Part shown: positions 1 to 8,153 of the stretch, one piece after another
How positions within the stretch are numbered: position 1 is the stretch's first letter
Layout: each line of letters begins with the position of its first letter
Assembly (NCBI GenBank): GCA_045534575.1
Contig: JAZSJZ010000013.1
Span: 1 to 64,000, forward strand
Source of the DNA: UBA4636 sp045534575
GTDB lineage: Bacteria > Bacillota > Clostridia > Christensenellales > Borkfalkiaceae
DNA: 64,000 nucleotides
Direction: 5' to 3'
Translations under genes and position numbers: made by a program
The notes under the pieces: model-generated
Seen by the model: the letters and a program-made list of their open reading frames with translations, nothing else
Told to the model about the DNA's origin: nothing
Databases searched by the model: none

Positions 1-20
1 AACGGCTGTTATATAACCAT

Positions 21-136
<116 letters not shown>

Positions 137-145
137 TTCCATTTT

Positions 146-177
146 AAAAGACTGTCAAATTTATTGACAGTCTTTTT
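146..177 (+). terminator. Intrinsic terminator of the rRNA operon
   Basis: An 11-bp stem (AAGACTGTCAA at 148-158 with TTGACAGTCTT at 164-174) is followed by a T-run. It lies directly after 5S rRNA and separates the rRNA operon from hsp20. Confidence 0.9.
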
Positions 178-302
178 ACTATCTAAATTATTCTAATTTT
201 TGTAAAAAAGCGTTAAATAAATTTAATTTTTATACAGAGTTAATAATTTTGTAAAATAATTTATATAAATTTAATAAAAAATTATTAAAAAATTATTAAA
301 AG

Positions 303-329
303 TTGGCACTCTAGACTTGACAGTGCTAA
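303..329 (+). promoter_or_regulatory. CIRCE operator (HrcA binding site)
   Basis: TTGGCACTC (303-311), nine bases, then CAGTGCTAA (321-329). The CIRCE consensus is TTAGCACTC-N9-GAGTGCTAA, so each arm differs at one base and the spacer is exactly nine. It overlaps the -35 box of the hsp20 promoter, the normal place for HrcA repression. HrcA itself is not in the window. Confidence 0.92.
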
Positions 330-345
330 TTTTCTATTGTATAAT
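317..345 (+). promoter_or_regulatory. SigmaA promoter of hsp20
   Basis: TTGACA (317-322), a 17-base spacer and TATAAT (340-345): a perfect consensus promoter. Its -35 box lies inside the CIRCE element, so the gene should be strong but repressed until heat or misfolding stress. The leader is about 50 nt and ends in AGGAG before the ATG at 401. Confidence 0.93.
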
Positions 346-400
346 AATGTTGTCAAAAGGCAATAATACCGATTGATAATAATATTTTAGGAGAAAAAAT

Positions 401-832
401 ATGAAATTATTTAACAATGGTTTAACTTTAAGAAATTCAGGTAGTTTATTTGATCCGTTTTTTGACGACTTCTTCTCTTTTCCAAAAATTTTTGAACACG
501 ATTTTGATTCGATTATGAAAACTGACGTTGTTGATCAAGAAAATTCATATCTTATGAGCATAGATTTGCCGGGCTTCAAAAAAGAAGATATTACTCTATC
601 ATTGAAAAATGGCTACTTAACAATTTCGGCAACTTCTGCGCCACAAGAAGATGACAGCAAGAAATATATTAGGCGCGAAAGGGTGTATTCTTCTTGCAAG
701 AGAACGTTCTACCTAGGAAACGGCGTTACTGAAAATGACGTTTCTGCCGATTTTAAAGATGGCGTTTTGAATATCACAATTCAAAAAGCCGTTGAAAAAG
801 TTCCAGATGATAAGAAAATTGAAATTAAATAA
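401..832 (+). CDS. hsp20: Hsp20/alpha-crystallin family small heat-shock protein
   Basis: ATP-independent chaperone of 143 aa, a normal length, that holds unfolding proteins in the cytoplasm. The alpha-crystallin domain spans about residues 40-130 and contains the family signature DGVLNITI near 119-126. An IEI motif (IxI type) sits at the C-terminus for oligomer contacts. The N-terminus is rich in phenylalanine, as expected for a substrate-binding arm. AGGAG precedes the ATG. It is monocistronic: its own sigmaA promoter with a CIRCE operator lies upstream and a terminator downstream. HrcA control of an hsp20 gene is less usual than control of groESL or dnaK. Confidence 0.95.
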   Translation: MKLFNNGLTLRNSGSLFDPFFDDFFSFPKIFEHDFDSIMKTDVVDQENSYLMSIDLPGFKKEDITLSLKNGYLTISATSAPQEDDSKKYIRRERVYSSCKRTFYLGNGVTENDVSADFKDGVLNITIQKAVEKVPDDKKIEIK

Positions 833-847
833 CACAAAATCAAATTA

Positions 848-869
848 AGAGGCGAAAGCCTCTTTTTTT
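848..869 (+). terminator. Terminator after hsp20
   Basis: AGAGGC, a GAAA tetraloop, GCCTCT and a run of T. Isolates hsp20 from the spoIIIA operon. Confidence 0.9.
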
Positions 870-936
870 GTTGCAAAATTATATTATTTTGTAATTATTT
901 TAACTTTCAATGAATATTATAAAACAAGGTTGTCCT

Positions 937-1782
937 ATGCTTGAGTTTTTGCCAGAGTGCTTTAATGACGTTAAAAATTGGAATTTATCTTGCGTTTATG
1001 AGATCATAATCAATCTAGGCTATAGAATTTTTGCAAAAACTAGCCTAAACGAACAATATTTAAGCCAAAAAGTCGTAACAAAAGAGGATATTGAAAAAAT
1101 AATTTTAAAACTTACTAAGCATTCTATTTATGCTTTTCAAGAAACGATAAAACACGGCTACGTTACAACTGAATTTGGCGTTAGAATTGGCCTTAGCGGT
1201 GAGTGTTGTTATGACGAGGTTGGGGAAGTTAAGTTTATTAAAAACGTAACGACGCTTGTTGTTAGAATTCCACACGAAGTTGATAATTGCAGTTTGAAAC
1301 TTTTTGCACATTTTGAAAAGTTTAAAGTTAAAAACACGCTAATAATTTCTCCTCCTGGCGCAGGAAAAACAACTTTTATTCGAGATATTGCTAAAAAAAT
1401 ATCAAAAAATATGCAAAAAAGCGTGTTAGTTGTTGATGAAAAGAACGAAATTTTTATTGATAACGTTGATTTTGGTAAGAATTTGATTGCGCTTAAAAAT
1501 TGTAAAAAGAGTTTTGGTTTTTTTGAAGGTGTTAGAAATCTTGCTCCGGAAGTTATTATTGCGGACGAGTTATCGTCAAAAAATGACGTTGACGGTTTTT
1601 TTAACGCAATCAACTCTGGCGTGAAAGTTATTGCTTCTGCTCATGGGAATACTGTAGAAGATATTAAGAAAAGACCATCGTTTTCTACGCTTTTTAGTGA
1701 AAATTTGATTGAAACAATAGTTATTTTATCAAAAAGAGAAGGTGTGGGAACAGTTGAAGGGGTGTTTGATTTAGTTGATTAA
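937..1782 (+). CDS. spoIIIAA: Stage III sporulation protein AA, secretion-type ATPase
   Basis: Cytoplasmic ATPase related to type II/IV secretion ATPases. In the mother cell it energises the SpoIIIA-SpoIIQ feeding channel needed for forespore sigmaG activity. A Walker A motif (PPGAGKTT) lies at about residues 139-146, and a Walker B-like VIIADELSS segment follows about 70 residues later. An in-frame ATG exists at 910, but it has no ribosome site, whereas CAAGG sits seven bases before the ATG at 937; I therefore use 281 aa. It is the first gene of an eight-gene operon with overlapping or nearly touching ends. A sigmaE promoter is expected upstream, but I could not place one confidently. Confidence 0.93.
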   Translation: MLEFLPECFNDVKNWNLSCVYEIIINLGYRIFAKTSLNEQYLSQKVVTKEDIEKIILKLTKHSIYAFQETIKHGYVTTEFGVRIGLSGECCYDEVGEVKFIKNVTTLVVRIPHEVDNCSLKLFAHFEKFKVKNTLIISPPGAGKTTFIRDIAKKISKNMQKSVLVVDEKNEIFIDNVDFGKNLIALKNCKKSFGFFEGVRNLAPEVIIADELSSKNDVDGFFNAINSGVKVIASAHGNTVEDIKKRPSFSTLFSENLIETIVILSKREGVGTVEGVFDLVD

Positions 1783-2242
1783 ACTTGTTTTAGGCTTAAT
1801 ATTAGTTTTGGTTTCATCAATAATAGGCATAAAACTTGCCGATAAACAAAAACATAGAAAAGAGGTTTTTGAAAGTCTTTTAACGCTAAATTTATCGCTT
1901 ATAAATGACGTTAATCTTTATTCAAACACTTTAGACGTTCGCTTAAAAAATCTTCCAAAACCACTTGAAAAAGCTCTTTTTGGTGTTGAAAAAATCTTTG
2001 AAGGCGAGAAGTTTTTGTGCATAGATGACGACTTAACAACTGAGCAAAAAGAGTTTGTTGAGGGCTATGTGAACTTTATTGGCTCAGGTGATGCAAAAAC
2101 TCAATTAGACGTGTTAAATTCATACACAAACACAATCAAAAGCATTTTAGAAAGCCAAAAAATTGCTTATCAAAAATTCACGCAACTTGGTGGAAAACTT
2201 GGTTTTTCATTTGGGCTGATTTTACTTGTTGTCGTGATTTAG
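1775..2242 (+). CDS. spoIIIAB: Stage III sporulation protein AB
   Basis: Membrane-anchored 155-aa component of the SpoIIIA channel, distantly related to GspF-type inner-membrane platform proteins. One hydrophobic segment opens the protein (residues about 2-20) and another closes it (GLILLVVVI), with a helical cytoplasmic body between them. The start is TTG at 1775, overlapping the end of spoIIIAA by 8 bases, so translation is probably coupled. Identification rests on position, length and the two terminal membrane segments. Confidence 0.88.
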   Translation: MIKLVLGLILVLVSSIIGIKLADKQKHRKEVFESLLTLNLSLINDVNLYSNTLDVRLKNLPKPLEKALFGVEKIFEGEKFLCIDDDLTTEQKEFVEGYVNFIGSGDAKTQLDVLNSYTNTIKSILESQKIAYQKFTQLGGKLGFSFGLILLVVVI

Positions 2243-2249
2243 AGGGGAT

Positions 2250-2447
2250 ATGGGTATTGACGTAATTTTTAAAATAGCGGGAATTGGCATTGTTGTTGCG
2301 GTTATTTGCCAAATTCTAAAAAAAGCCGATAGGGACGATATTTCAATGCTGGTTGGGCTTGCTGGGCTTATAATCGTTCTGTCAATGGTAATTTCTATGA
2401 TTGCAGAACTTTTTGAAACGATAAGCGGTATATTTACCATATTTTAG
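2250..2447 (+). CDS. spoIIIAC: Stage III sporulation protein AC
   Basis: Small 65-aa membrane protein with two transmembrane helices (about residues 4-24 and 33-53), the expected size for SpoIIIAC. It is a core piece of the SpoIIIA channel. A GAGGGG ribosome site precedes the ATG. It lies between spoIIIAB and spoIIIAD with gaps under 10 bases. SpoIIIAC and SpoIIIAD resemble each other, as is known for this pair. Confidence 0.9.
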   Translation: MGIDVIFKIAGIGIVVAVICQILKKADRDDISMLVGLAGLIIVLSMVISMIAELFETISGIFTIF

Positions 2448-2450
2448 CGT

Positions 2451-2837
2451 ATGGAATATATTGTTAAATTAGCAATAATTGCGCTAGTTTTTGCCATAAT
2501 AATCGTTTATTTAAAGAGTGTTAACGGCGAAATTAGCATGGTTTTAACCATTTGCGCATCAATAATCTTTTTGTTTATTGCGCTGGAAATGATAGGTGAT
2601 ACCTTTTCGTTCTTTGGTGAACTTGCCAAAATTAGCGGAATAAGTGAAAACGTTATAAAAATTATATTAAAAATAGTGCTGATATGTTATTTAAGCGAAT
2701 TTTCAATAGGAATAATAGAAGATTTTGGAATAAAATCTCTGGCGGACAAGTTAAGCCTTGTTTCAAAATTAATCGTAATCGCGGTGGCGATGCCAATTTT
2801 AGAAAGCCTTTTAGAAGTTATAAAATCAATCGTTTAA
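2451..2837 (+). CDS. spoIIIAD: Stage III sporulation protein AD
   Basis: Membrane protein of 128 aa with about four hydrophobic helices. It is a core component of the SpoIIIA channel and starts three bases after spoIIIAC ends. Its last bases overlap the probable beginning of spoIIIAE in another frame. Confidence 0.9.
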   Translation: MEYIVKLAIIALVFAIIIVYLKSVNGEISMVLTICASIIFLFIALEMIGDTFSFFGELAKISGISENVIKIILKIVLICYLSEFSIGIIEDFGIKSLADKLSLVSKLIVIAVAMPILESLLEVIKSIV

Positions 2838-3997
2838 TACCTATTCTTTGCTTTATATTTTTTGCTAGTATTTTTGTTGTTTTTAATGAAAAAACTGCCT
2901 ATGCAGATACCTTTAATGAGAACGAAAAAATAACTTCAACAATCGAAAATTTAATATCTGGTCTTGACTTAAACGATATAAAAAACGAAGTTGAAAAGGT
3001 TGAATATTTTGAAGATTTAAACGTTGAAAATTACGTGTTATCGCTTTTAAATAACGAGAACGCTTTTGACGTTAATGCGATTTTTCAAAGTGTTAAAAAT
3101 AATTTTATTTCCACGATTTTGAGCGTTTTGCCAACCATTGTTTCGATAGGAGTGGTGTGTGTTTTATTGTCGCTTTTAACAGCGTTTTTTCAAGATAGAA
3201 AAAACGATAATTTAATCGTTATATGTTCGTTTTTTTCTAGTGCGTGCGTAATAGGCTTGTTATCTATATTGTTTAAAAATGTTTTAGATTTATCAAAAGA
3301 TACTCTAAATTCACTTTCATCTCAAACTCAAGCCGTTTTTCCCGTTATGCTAACCGTTTTGCAAGGCGCAGGCGCAGTTTCTAGCGTTTCAATTTTTAAA
3401 CCTTTCGTTTCAATTTTGTGCGCAATTATATCAAGCGTGTGCTTAATTGTTTTAATACCGATTTCAAGCCTTTATTTTCTGTTTTCGGCAATATCTTCAT
3501 TAACCGATAGAGTAAGGCTAAATAAAACTTGCGAGTTCTTAAAAAGCAGTTTTAAGTGGATTGTAGGTATTGTATCGTTAGTTTTTTGCTTTTTTGTAAC
3601 CGCGCAAGGCATAACTTCATCCACTTACGATGGGCTTTCGTTTAAAGCAATAAAATACGCTTTTGGTAGTGGGCTTCCGCTTGTAAATTCACTCGTAAAC
3701 GGCGGTTTTGACGTTGTTTTTGCGTGTTGTGTTCTAATAAAAAATGCAGTTGGTTCATTTGCCTTAATTCTCCTTGTTTTATCAATAATTAAGCCGATAA
3801 TTAACGTTGCGGTAGTATCGCTTTTGTTAAGGCTATTATCTGCAATAATCGAGCCTGCAACAAATTCGCCGTGCGTGAAGATAATATCTGGAACGGCAGA
3901 TTCATTGAGTCTTGTTTTATCAACGGTCATAATGGTTGCCGTTTGCTATTTCGTTATGCTACTTTTAGTTATTTGTTCGCTAGGCGGTGCTGTATGA
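2825..3997 (+). CDS. spoIIIAE: Stage III sporulation protein AE (start codon non-canonical)
   Basis: Polytopic membrane protein and largest member of the SpoIIIA complex. From about residue 100 on it has some seven or eight hydrophobic helices. The only in-frame ATG upstream (2684) would add some 47 very basic residues encoded antiphase to spoIIIAD. No ATG, GTG or TTG occurs between there and the mature protein. The most sensible beginning is ATC at 2825, seven bases after AGAAG; it gives NRLIPIL, a hydrophobic core and an AYA/D cleavage site, a textbook signal peptide. ATA at 2837 is another possibility. Function is certain; the start is not. Confidence 0.85.
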   Translation: MNRLIPILCFIFFASIFVVFNEKTAYADTFNENEKITSTIENLISGLDLNDIKNEVEKVEYFEDLNVENYVLSLLNNENAFDVNAIFQSVKNNFISTILSVLPTIVSIGVVCVLLSLLTAFFQDRKNDNLIVICSFFSSACVIGLLSILFKNVLDLSKDTLNSLSSQTQAVFPVMLTVLQGAGAVSSVSIFKPFVSILCAIISSVCLIVLIPISSLYFLFSAISSLTDRVRLNKTCEFLKSSFKWIVGIVSLVFCFFVTAQGITSSTYDGLSFKAIKYAFGSGLPLVNSLVNGGFDVVFACCVLIKNAVGSFALILLVLSIIKPIINVAVVSLLLRLLSAIIEPATNSPCVKIISGTADSLSLVLSTVIMVAVCYFVMLLLVICSLGGAV

Positions 3998-4470
3998 GTT
4001 TTGAAAAATATGCGCTATCTATTGCGGGAATAGTTATAATAAGTGAAATTGCAAAAACGCTTCTTCCAAACGGAAAAATGCAAAAGATAGCAAACTCGGC
4101 GTTTTCTTTAATCTTAGTCGTGATGCTACTATCGCCAATAAAAGAGTTGAAAAACGTGCAGTTTTCCAACAAATTTGACCTAGAAACTGTTTATATTGAC
4201 GAATATTTTGAGAGCTATACAAATTATTTAAGAGAAAAAAATCTTGTTGACGAAATAGAAAAATTTTTATTAAAAAAAGGTTATGAAAATTTTAGCGTAA
4301 CACTAGAAACAGATAGCCAAAATTCGACTATTATCGTTCGAAAAATTTTGGTTAAATTTAATAATTTTGTAATAGACGAAGAAAAGGCTCATATAATTAT
4401 TACTGAGATTAAAGAAGCCTTGTCTTTCGAATATAATCTATCTAAGGAGGATGTTTTGGTGAGTGGCTGA
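3994..4470 (+). CDS. spoIIIAF: Stage III sporulation protein AF
   Basis: A 158-aa protein with two N-terminal transmembrane helices (about residues 7-25 and 35-53), followed by an extracytoplasmic ring-building-type domain, as in SpoIIIAF. The chosen ATG at 3994 overlaps the spoIIIAE stop as ATGA; a longer reading frame from 3871 lies inside spoIIIAE and is not expected to be used. Confidence 0.88.
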   Translation: MSFEKYALSIAGIVIISEIAKTLLPNGKMQKIANSAFSLILVVMLLSPIKELKNVQFSNKFDLETVYIDEYFESYTNYLREKNLVDEIEKFLLKKGYENFSVTLETDSQNSTIIVRKILVKFNNFVIDEEKAHIIITEIKEALSFEYNLSKEDVLVSG

Positions 4471-4963
4471 AAAAGAAGAAATTTCTAATAAAGAAAAGGT
4501 TAAGAAAGTTGTTTCTAAAATAAAAATTGAATACTTAATAGTTATTGCACTTTCAGTTGTTGCATTAATTATTATGTTTAACGCATTTGGCTCAAAAACT
4601 GAAACAGTTTCTTTAAATTCTATCGATGAATACGTAAAAAACCTTGAAAACAAGTTAAAAAATTGCTTATCAAAAGTTGACGGTGCTGGTAAGGTTGAAG
4701 TTATTATTTCAGTTGAATCTGGTATGCAAACGATATTTGCAACAGAAACAACGTATCTCGAGGCTTCTAAAACAAAAACCGAAACGCCCGTAATCGTTGC
4801 TGGAAAACCCGTAATTTTAAAAGAAGAATATCCTGAAATTGTGGGTGTGGTAATAGTTGCGGAAGGTGCTAAAAATTTATCCGTAAAAGTTGATTTACTT
4901 AATGCGTGCGAAGTTTTTTTATCAATACCCGAAGATAAAATTAGAGTGTTATCAATGAAATAA
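4463..4963 (+). CDS. spoIIIAG: Stage III sporulation protein AG
   Basis: Ring-forming component of the mother-cell to forespore channel, 166 aa. A charged N-terminus, one transmembrane helix at about residues 25-45 and an extracytoplasmic domain match SpoIIIAG. The start is GTG at 4463, overlapping the end of spoIIIAF by 8 bases; AAGGAGG lies 12-13 bases upstream. Confidence 0.88.
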   Translation: MAEKEEISNKEKVKKVVSKIKIEYLIVIALSVVALIIMFNAFGSKTETVSLNSIDEYVKNLENKLKNCLSKVDGAGKVEVIISVESGMQTIFATETTYLEASKTKTETPVIVAGKPVILKEEYPEIVGVVIVAEGAKNLSVKVDLLNACEVFLSIPEDKIRVLSMK

Positions 4964-4984
4964 ATTAAAAATAGGAGAATAAAT

Positions 4985-5458
4985 ATGTCAAAAAAGAAAA
5001 AGGTGATTATTTTAAGCTGTATGGTTTTGCTTTTAGCTGTTACCGCTGTGTTAAACTTCGTTTTAACTAGCAAGCAATCGGTTGGTGATGACGCTGTTTC
5101 TGTTGCTAACTATTTTGCTCAGTATAAAACCGAGCGTTCAGCATCTAGAAGCGAACAACTTCTTCAATTAAACGAAGTTATAGAATCTAGCGAAGAAAAT
5201 TCCGAAACCAAAACAAACGCTTTAAATATGAAGTTAAAGTTAACCGAAATTATCGAACAAGAACTTTTGCTTGAAAAACTTATAAAGGCGAAGGGTTATG
5301 AAGAATCGGTTGTGTCAATCGGGTTAACGAGCGAAAACATTAACGTTATCGTTAAAGATACTGAATTTGACCAAGACGATGCTGTTATAATTTACACAAT
5401 TTTGTCGCAAGAAGTTAACGCAACGCCTGAAAAAGTGAATATTATTCCAATTAGTTGA
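4985..5458 (+). CDS. spoIIIAH: Stage III sporulation protein AH
   Basis: A 157-aa protein with one N-terminal transmembrane helix (about residues 7-27) and an extracytoplasmic YscJ/FliF-like ring domain. In known spore formers SpoIIIAH binds SpoIIQ across the engulfment gap. AGGAG precedes the ATG. It is the last gene of the spoIIIA operon. In Bacillus accB and accC follow; here an extended -10 promoter and asp23 follow directly. Confidence 0.9.
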   Translation: MSKKKKVIILSCMVLLLAVTAVLNFVLTSKQSVGDDAVSVANYFAQYKTERSASRSEQLLQLNEVIESSEENSETKTNALNMKLKLTEIIEQELLLEKLIKAKGYEESVVSIGLTSENINVIVKDTEFDQDDAVIIYTILSQEVNATPEKVNIIPIS

Positions 5459-5497
5459 ATAATTGTCTAAAAAACACTACCAAAACGCAAAGTCTTG

Positions 5498-5506
5498 TGG
5501 TATAAT
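5498..5506 (+). promoter_or_regulatory. Extended -10 promoter of asp23-nusB group
   Basis: TGGTATAAT is an extended -10 (TGN plus TATAAT) 57 bases before the asp23 ATG. No good -35 box is seen, which extended -10 promoters can lack. A short hairpin (TTTTTACAT/ATGTAAAAA) lies in the leader. Confidence 0.7.
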
Positions 5507-5563
5507 AAGAACAAGAAAATTGTTTTTTACATATTCTATGTAAAAATTATTAGGTGGTGCTTT

Positions 5564-5905
5564 ATGGCTGAATACAAAAATGGCGAAAGCCGTGGCAAAG
5601 TTGTTTATAGCGAGAATATCGTTCAAAGCATTGTTGCCATAGCAGTTACGAGTGTTGAAGGCGTTTCCATTAAATCTGGTAAAAAGTCTAGTCTTAAAGA
5701 TAGCATTAAAGTTGTTACCGATAAATCGGGTATTTCGGTATCGGTAAACGTATCTGTTTTATACGGCTATAACGTTCCAGATATTGCTTACAATATTCAA
5801 CACGGAATTCGTCAAAACGTTGAAAATATGTCTAAATATAAAATTTCTAAGATAGACGTTTATATTAACGACGTTTTGTTTGAAGAGCCAAAACTTGACG
5901 ATTAA
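5564..5905 (+). CDS. Asp23/Gls24 family envelope stress protein (YqhY type)
   Basis: Cytoplasmic protein of the Asp23/Gls24 (DUF322) family, 113 aa. The family core is visible: GKVVYSENIVQSIVAIAVTS followed by EGVS and a basic stretch, then a beta-rich region and NIQHGIRQNVE. In Bacillus YqhY sits beside accBC and nusB and has been linked to fatty-acid synthesis control; here accBC are gone but nusB still follows. Start chosen at ATG 5564 behind AGGTGG. Confidence 0.88.
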   Translation: MAEYKNGESRGKVVYSENIVQSIVAIAVTSVEGVSIKSGKKSSLKDSIKVVTDKSGISVSVNVSVLYGYNVPDIAYNIQHGIRQNVENMSKYKISKIDVYINDVLFEEPKLDD

Positions 5906-5911
5906 TTAAAT

Positions 5912-5936
5912 AACCGTGCCCTAAGCACGGTTTTTT
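5912..5936 (+). terminator. Terminator after asp23
   Basis: AACCGTGC (5912-5919) pairs with GCACGGTT (5925-5932), followed by T. Strong eight-base-pair stem. Confidence 0.9.
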
Positions 5937-5981
5937 ATGCTTTTTAAAATCTTTTTACTAACCTTAAATTTTGGAGAAATT

Positions 5982-6383
5982 ATGAGAAAAGATGCTAGAG
6001 AAGTGGTGTTCAAAATGCTTTACGCCACAACTTATTCCGACTACGATGAAAGTCTTTTTATGGAACTATGCCACGAATTTTCATTGACAAGCCAAGAAAT
6101 AGATTTTGCTAAAAATCTTTACGAAACAATAATTTCAAACAAACAAACTCTTGATCAAATATTAGAGGAACTTGCAAAGAATTATAAGCTTGATAGGGTT
6201 TACGTAACCGATAAATGTGCGCTTTATATCGGGCTTGGTGAAATGACCTATTTTAAAGATGTGCCATCTATCGTTGCTATTGACGAGGCATTGTCGCTTT
6301 GCAGAAAGTATTCCACAAAAGATAGCGTTAACTTTGCTAACGGCATTATGGCTGAATATAAAAAAAGGCTAGAAAACGCTTGA
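5982..6383 (+). CDS. nusB: Transcription antitermination factor NusB
   Basis: All-helical RNA-binding protein that joins NusE (S10) on boxA RNA in rRNA antitermination. It opens with RKDAREVVFKMLYA, typical of NusB, and ends in the conserved VNFANGIMAEYKKRLE segment. Length 133 aa. GGAG lies seven bases before the ATG at 5982. It is followed by folD as in Bacillus. Confidence 0.95.
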   Translation: MRKDAREVVFKMLYATTYSDYDESLFMELCHEFSLTSQEIDFAKNLYETIISNKQTLDQILEELAKNYKLDRVYVTDKCALYIGLGEMTYFKDVPSIVAIDEALSLCRKYSTKDSVNFANGIMAEYKKRLENA

Positions 6384-6436
6384 TTTATCTACGATTTTAA
6401 CAATTTTTACGAAAAACACAATTAGGAGAATTAATA

Positions 6437-7291
6437 ATGAGTATTATTCTTGACGGCAAGAAAACTGCGCTAAAATTAAAGGAAGAAATTAAAACAAAAC
6501 TCGATAAATATTACGCTGAAGGTTATCCTAAATGCAATCTTTCTATCGTTCAAGTTGGGAAAAATCCTGCAAGCGACGTTTACGTTAGAAATAAGGCAAC
6601 TTCATGCGAGGCTGTTGGTATGGTTGGCGATTTGATTAAACTTGACGAATCAATCACCCAAAAAGAACTTGACGAATTAATTGTGAAATTATCTAACGAC
6701 GATTCTGTTCACGGCGTGTTGGTTCAACTTCCTCTTCCAAAACACCTTGACGAAGATAGGGCAACCGAACTTGTTGTTGCTAAAAAGGACGTTGATGGTT
6801 TTACAACTTCTAACCTCGGCGCACTCGTTTTAGGTAACGGCGGTTATTTGTCTTGCACGCCAGGCGGTATTGTTTATATGCTCAAAACCTACGGCGTTGA
6901 ACTTTCTGGTAAAAACGTTGTAGTTATTGGCAGAAGTAAAATCGTAGGAAAGCCTATGGCTCTTGCTTTATTAAACGAAAACGCAACCGTTACAGTTTGC
7001 CACTCAAGAACTAAAAATCTTGCTGAGATTTCTTCTCAAGCAGATATCGTTATCGTTGCAATCGGCAAGCCTAATTTCTTAAAGGCAAATATGGTAAAAG
7101 AAGGTGCTATCGTTGTTGACGTTGGCATAAATAGAACTGAAAACGGGCTTGTTGGCGACGTTGATTTTGCAGAAGTTGAGCCAAAATCTTCAATGATTAC
7201 GCCTGTTCCCGGTGGCGTTGGTCCTATGACCGTTGCATATTTAATGCAAAACACTTTAATTGCTTACGAAAAGGCTGTAATTAAAAAATAG
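6437..7291 (+). CDS. folD: Bifunctional methylenetetrahydrofolate dehydrogenase/cyclohydrolase
   Basis: Interconverts 5,10-methylene-THF and 10-formyl-THF for purine synthesis and Met-tRNA formylation, the substrate pool used by Fmt in this window. 284 aa, normal length. Signatures include the catalytic YVRNKAT lysine, PLPKHL, KDVDGF, the NADP-binding GRSKIVGKPMA and the C-terminal PVPGGVGPMTVA. AGGAG precedes the ATG. In Bacillus xseA and xseB follow folD; here ispA starts two bases after the stop. Confidence 0.97.
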   Translation: MSIILDGKKTALKLKEEIKTKLDKYYAEGYPKCNLSIVQVGKNPASDVYVRNKATSCEAVGMVGDLIKLDESITQKELDELIVKLSNDDSVHGVLVQLPLPKHLDEDRATELVVAKKDVDGFTTSNLGALVLGNGGYLSCTPGGIVYMLKTYGVELSGKNVVVIGRSKIVGKPMALALLNENATVTVCHSRTKNLAEISSQADIVIVAIGKPNFLKANMVKEGAIVVDVGINRTENGLVGDVDFAEVEPKSSMITPVPGGVGPMTVAYLMQNTLIAYEKAVIKK

Positions 7292-7292
7292 T

Positions 7293-8153
7293 ATGGAATA
7301 TTCGCAAAAATATAAGTCTTACCTTGATTTAGTGAACGAATATTTATCTAACTTGATAAAATCGCTAAAAGGCAACGAAAGGCTTATAAAGTCAATGGAA
7401 TATAGTTTAATGGCGGGTGGCAAGCGAATTAGACCTGTTTTGTGTCTTGCTTGTTGCGAAAATTTTGGTCTTGATTTAAAAAAATCGTTGCCGTTTGCGT
7501 GCGCTGTTGAACTTGTTCACACGTCTTCTCTAGTTCACGACGATTTGCCCGCTCTAGATAACGACGATTTAAGGCGCGGAAAACCATCTAACCACAAGGC
7601 GTTTGGTGAAGATATTGCCATTTTAGCTGGCGATGCGCTTTTAAATCTTGCGTTCGAAGTTCTTTTCGAAAATTCTAAAACGTCGCAAGAAATTTCTGCG
7701 TGCAGATACCTTGCAAATGCGTCGGGTTATAGCGGTATGCTTGGCGGTCAAGCCTATGATTTAACCATTGAAACAGAATTTAGCGAAGACAAACTTTTAA
7801 ATATTCATAAACTAAAAACTGCAAAACTTATTCAAGCGCCAATCGTTATGGCTGGTCTTTTAAGCGGACAAGCCAACGTTTCTAACCTGGAAAAATATGG
7901 ATTCGAACTTGGGCTTTTGTTTCAATACGTTGACGATTTATTAGACGTTATAGGAGATGAGAAAAGCCTTGGGAAAACGCTTGGTAAAGACGAGAAGAAA
8001 AACAAACTAACTGCAATCTCGCTTTATGGCATAGAAGGTGTGCAAAGCAAAATCTCGGCTATTTTAAATAGTTCGTTAGAACTTGTAAAAACGTTTGATA
8101 AAAACGGTTTTTTAACTGATTTTACCAAGAAATTAGCGGAGCGTAAGAACTAA
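7293..8153 (+). CDS. ispA: Polyprenyl (farnesyl/geranyl) diphosphate synthase
   Basis: Condenses isopentenyl diphosphate with allylic diphosphates to give C15 (or C20) isoprenoid precursors. 286 aa. The first aspartate-rich motif DDLPALD (within VHDDLPALDNDD) and the second, QYVDDLLDV, carry the Mg-binding residues. GGKRIRPVL is the usual substrate-binding segment. The C-terminus is a little short. It starts directly after folD, and its stop overlaps the tlyA ATG. xseAB and dxs, which usually flank it, are absent. Confidence 0.92.
   Translation: MEYSQKYKSYLDLVNEYLSNLIKSLKGNERLIKSMEYSLMAGGKRIRPVLCLACCENFGLDLKKSLPFACAVELVHTSSLVHDDLPALDNDDLRRGKPSNHKAFGEDIAILAGDALLNLAFEVLFENSKTSQEISACRYLANASGYSGMLGGQAYDLTIETEFSEDKLLNIHKLKTAKLIQAPIVMAGLLSGQANVSNLEKYGFELGLLFQYVDDLLDVIGDEKSLGKTLGKDEKKNKLTAISLYGIEGVQSKISAILNSSLELVKTFDKNGFLTDFTKKLAERKN

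Noticed and set aside
910..936. Longer spoIIIAA starting at ATG 910
   Set aside because: No ribosome site before it, while ATG 937 has CAAGG at good spacing. The sigmaE-like GAATATT at 912-918 has no matching -10 box, so I did not call a promoter there.
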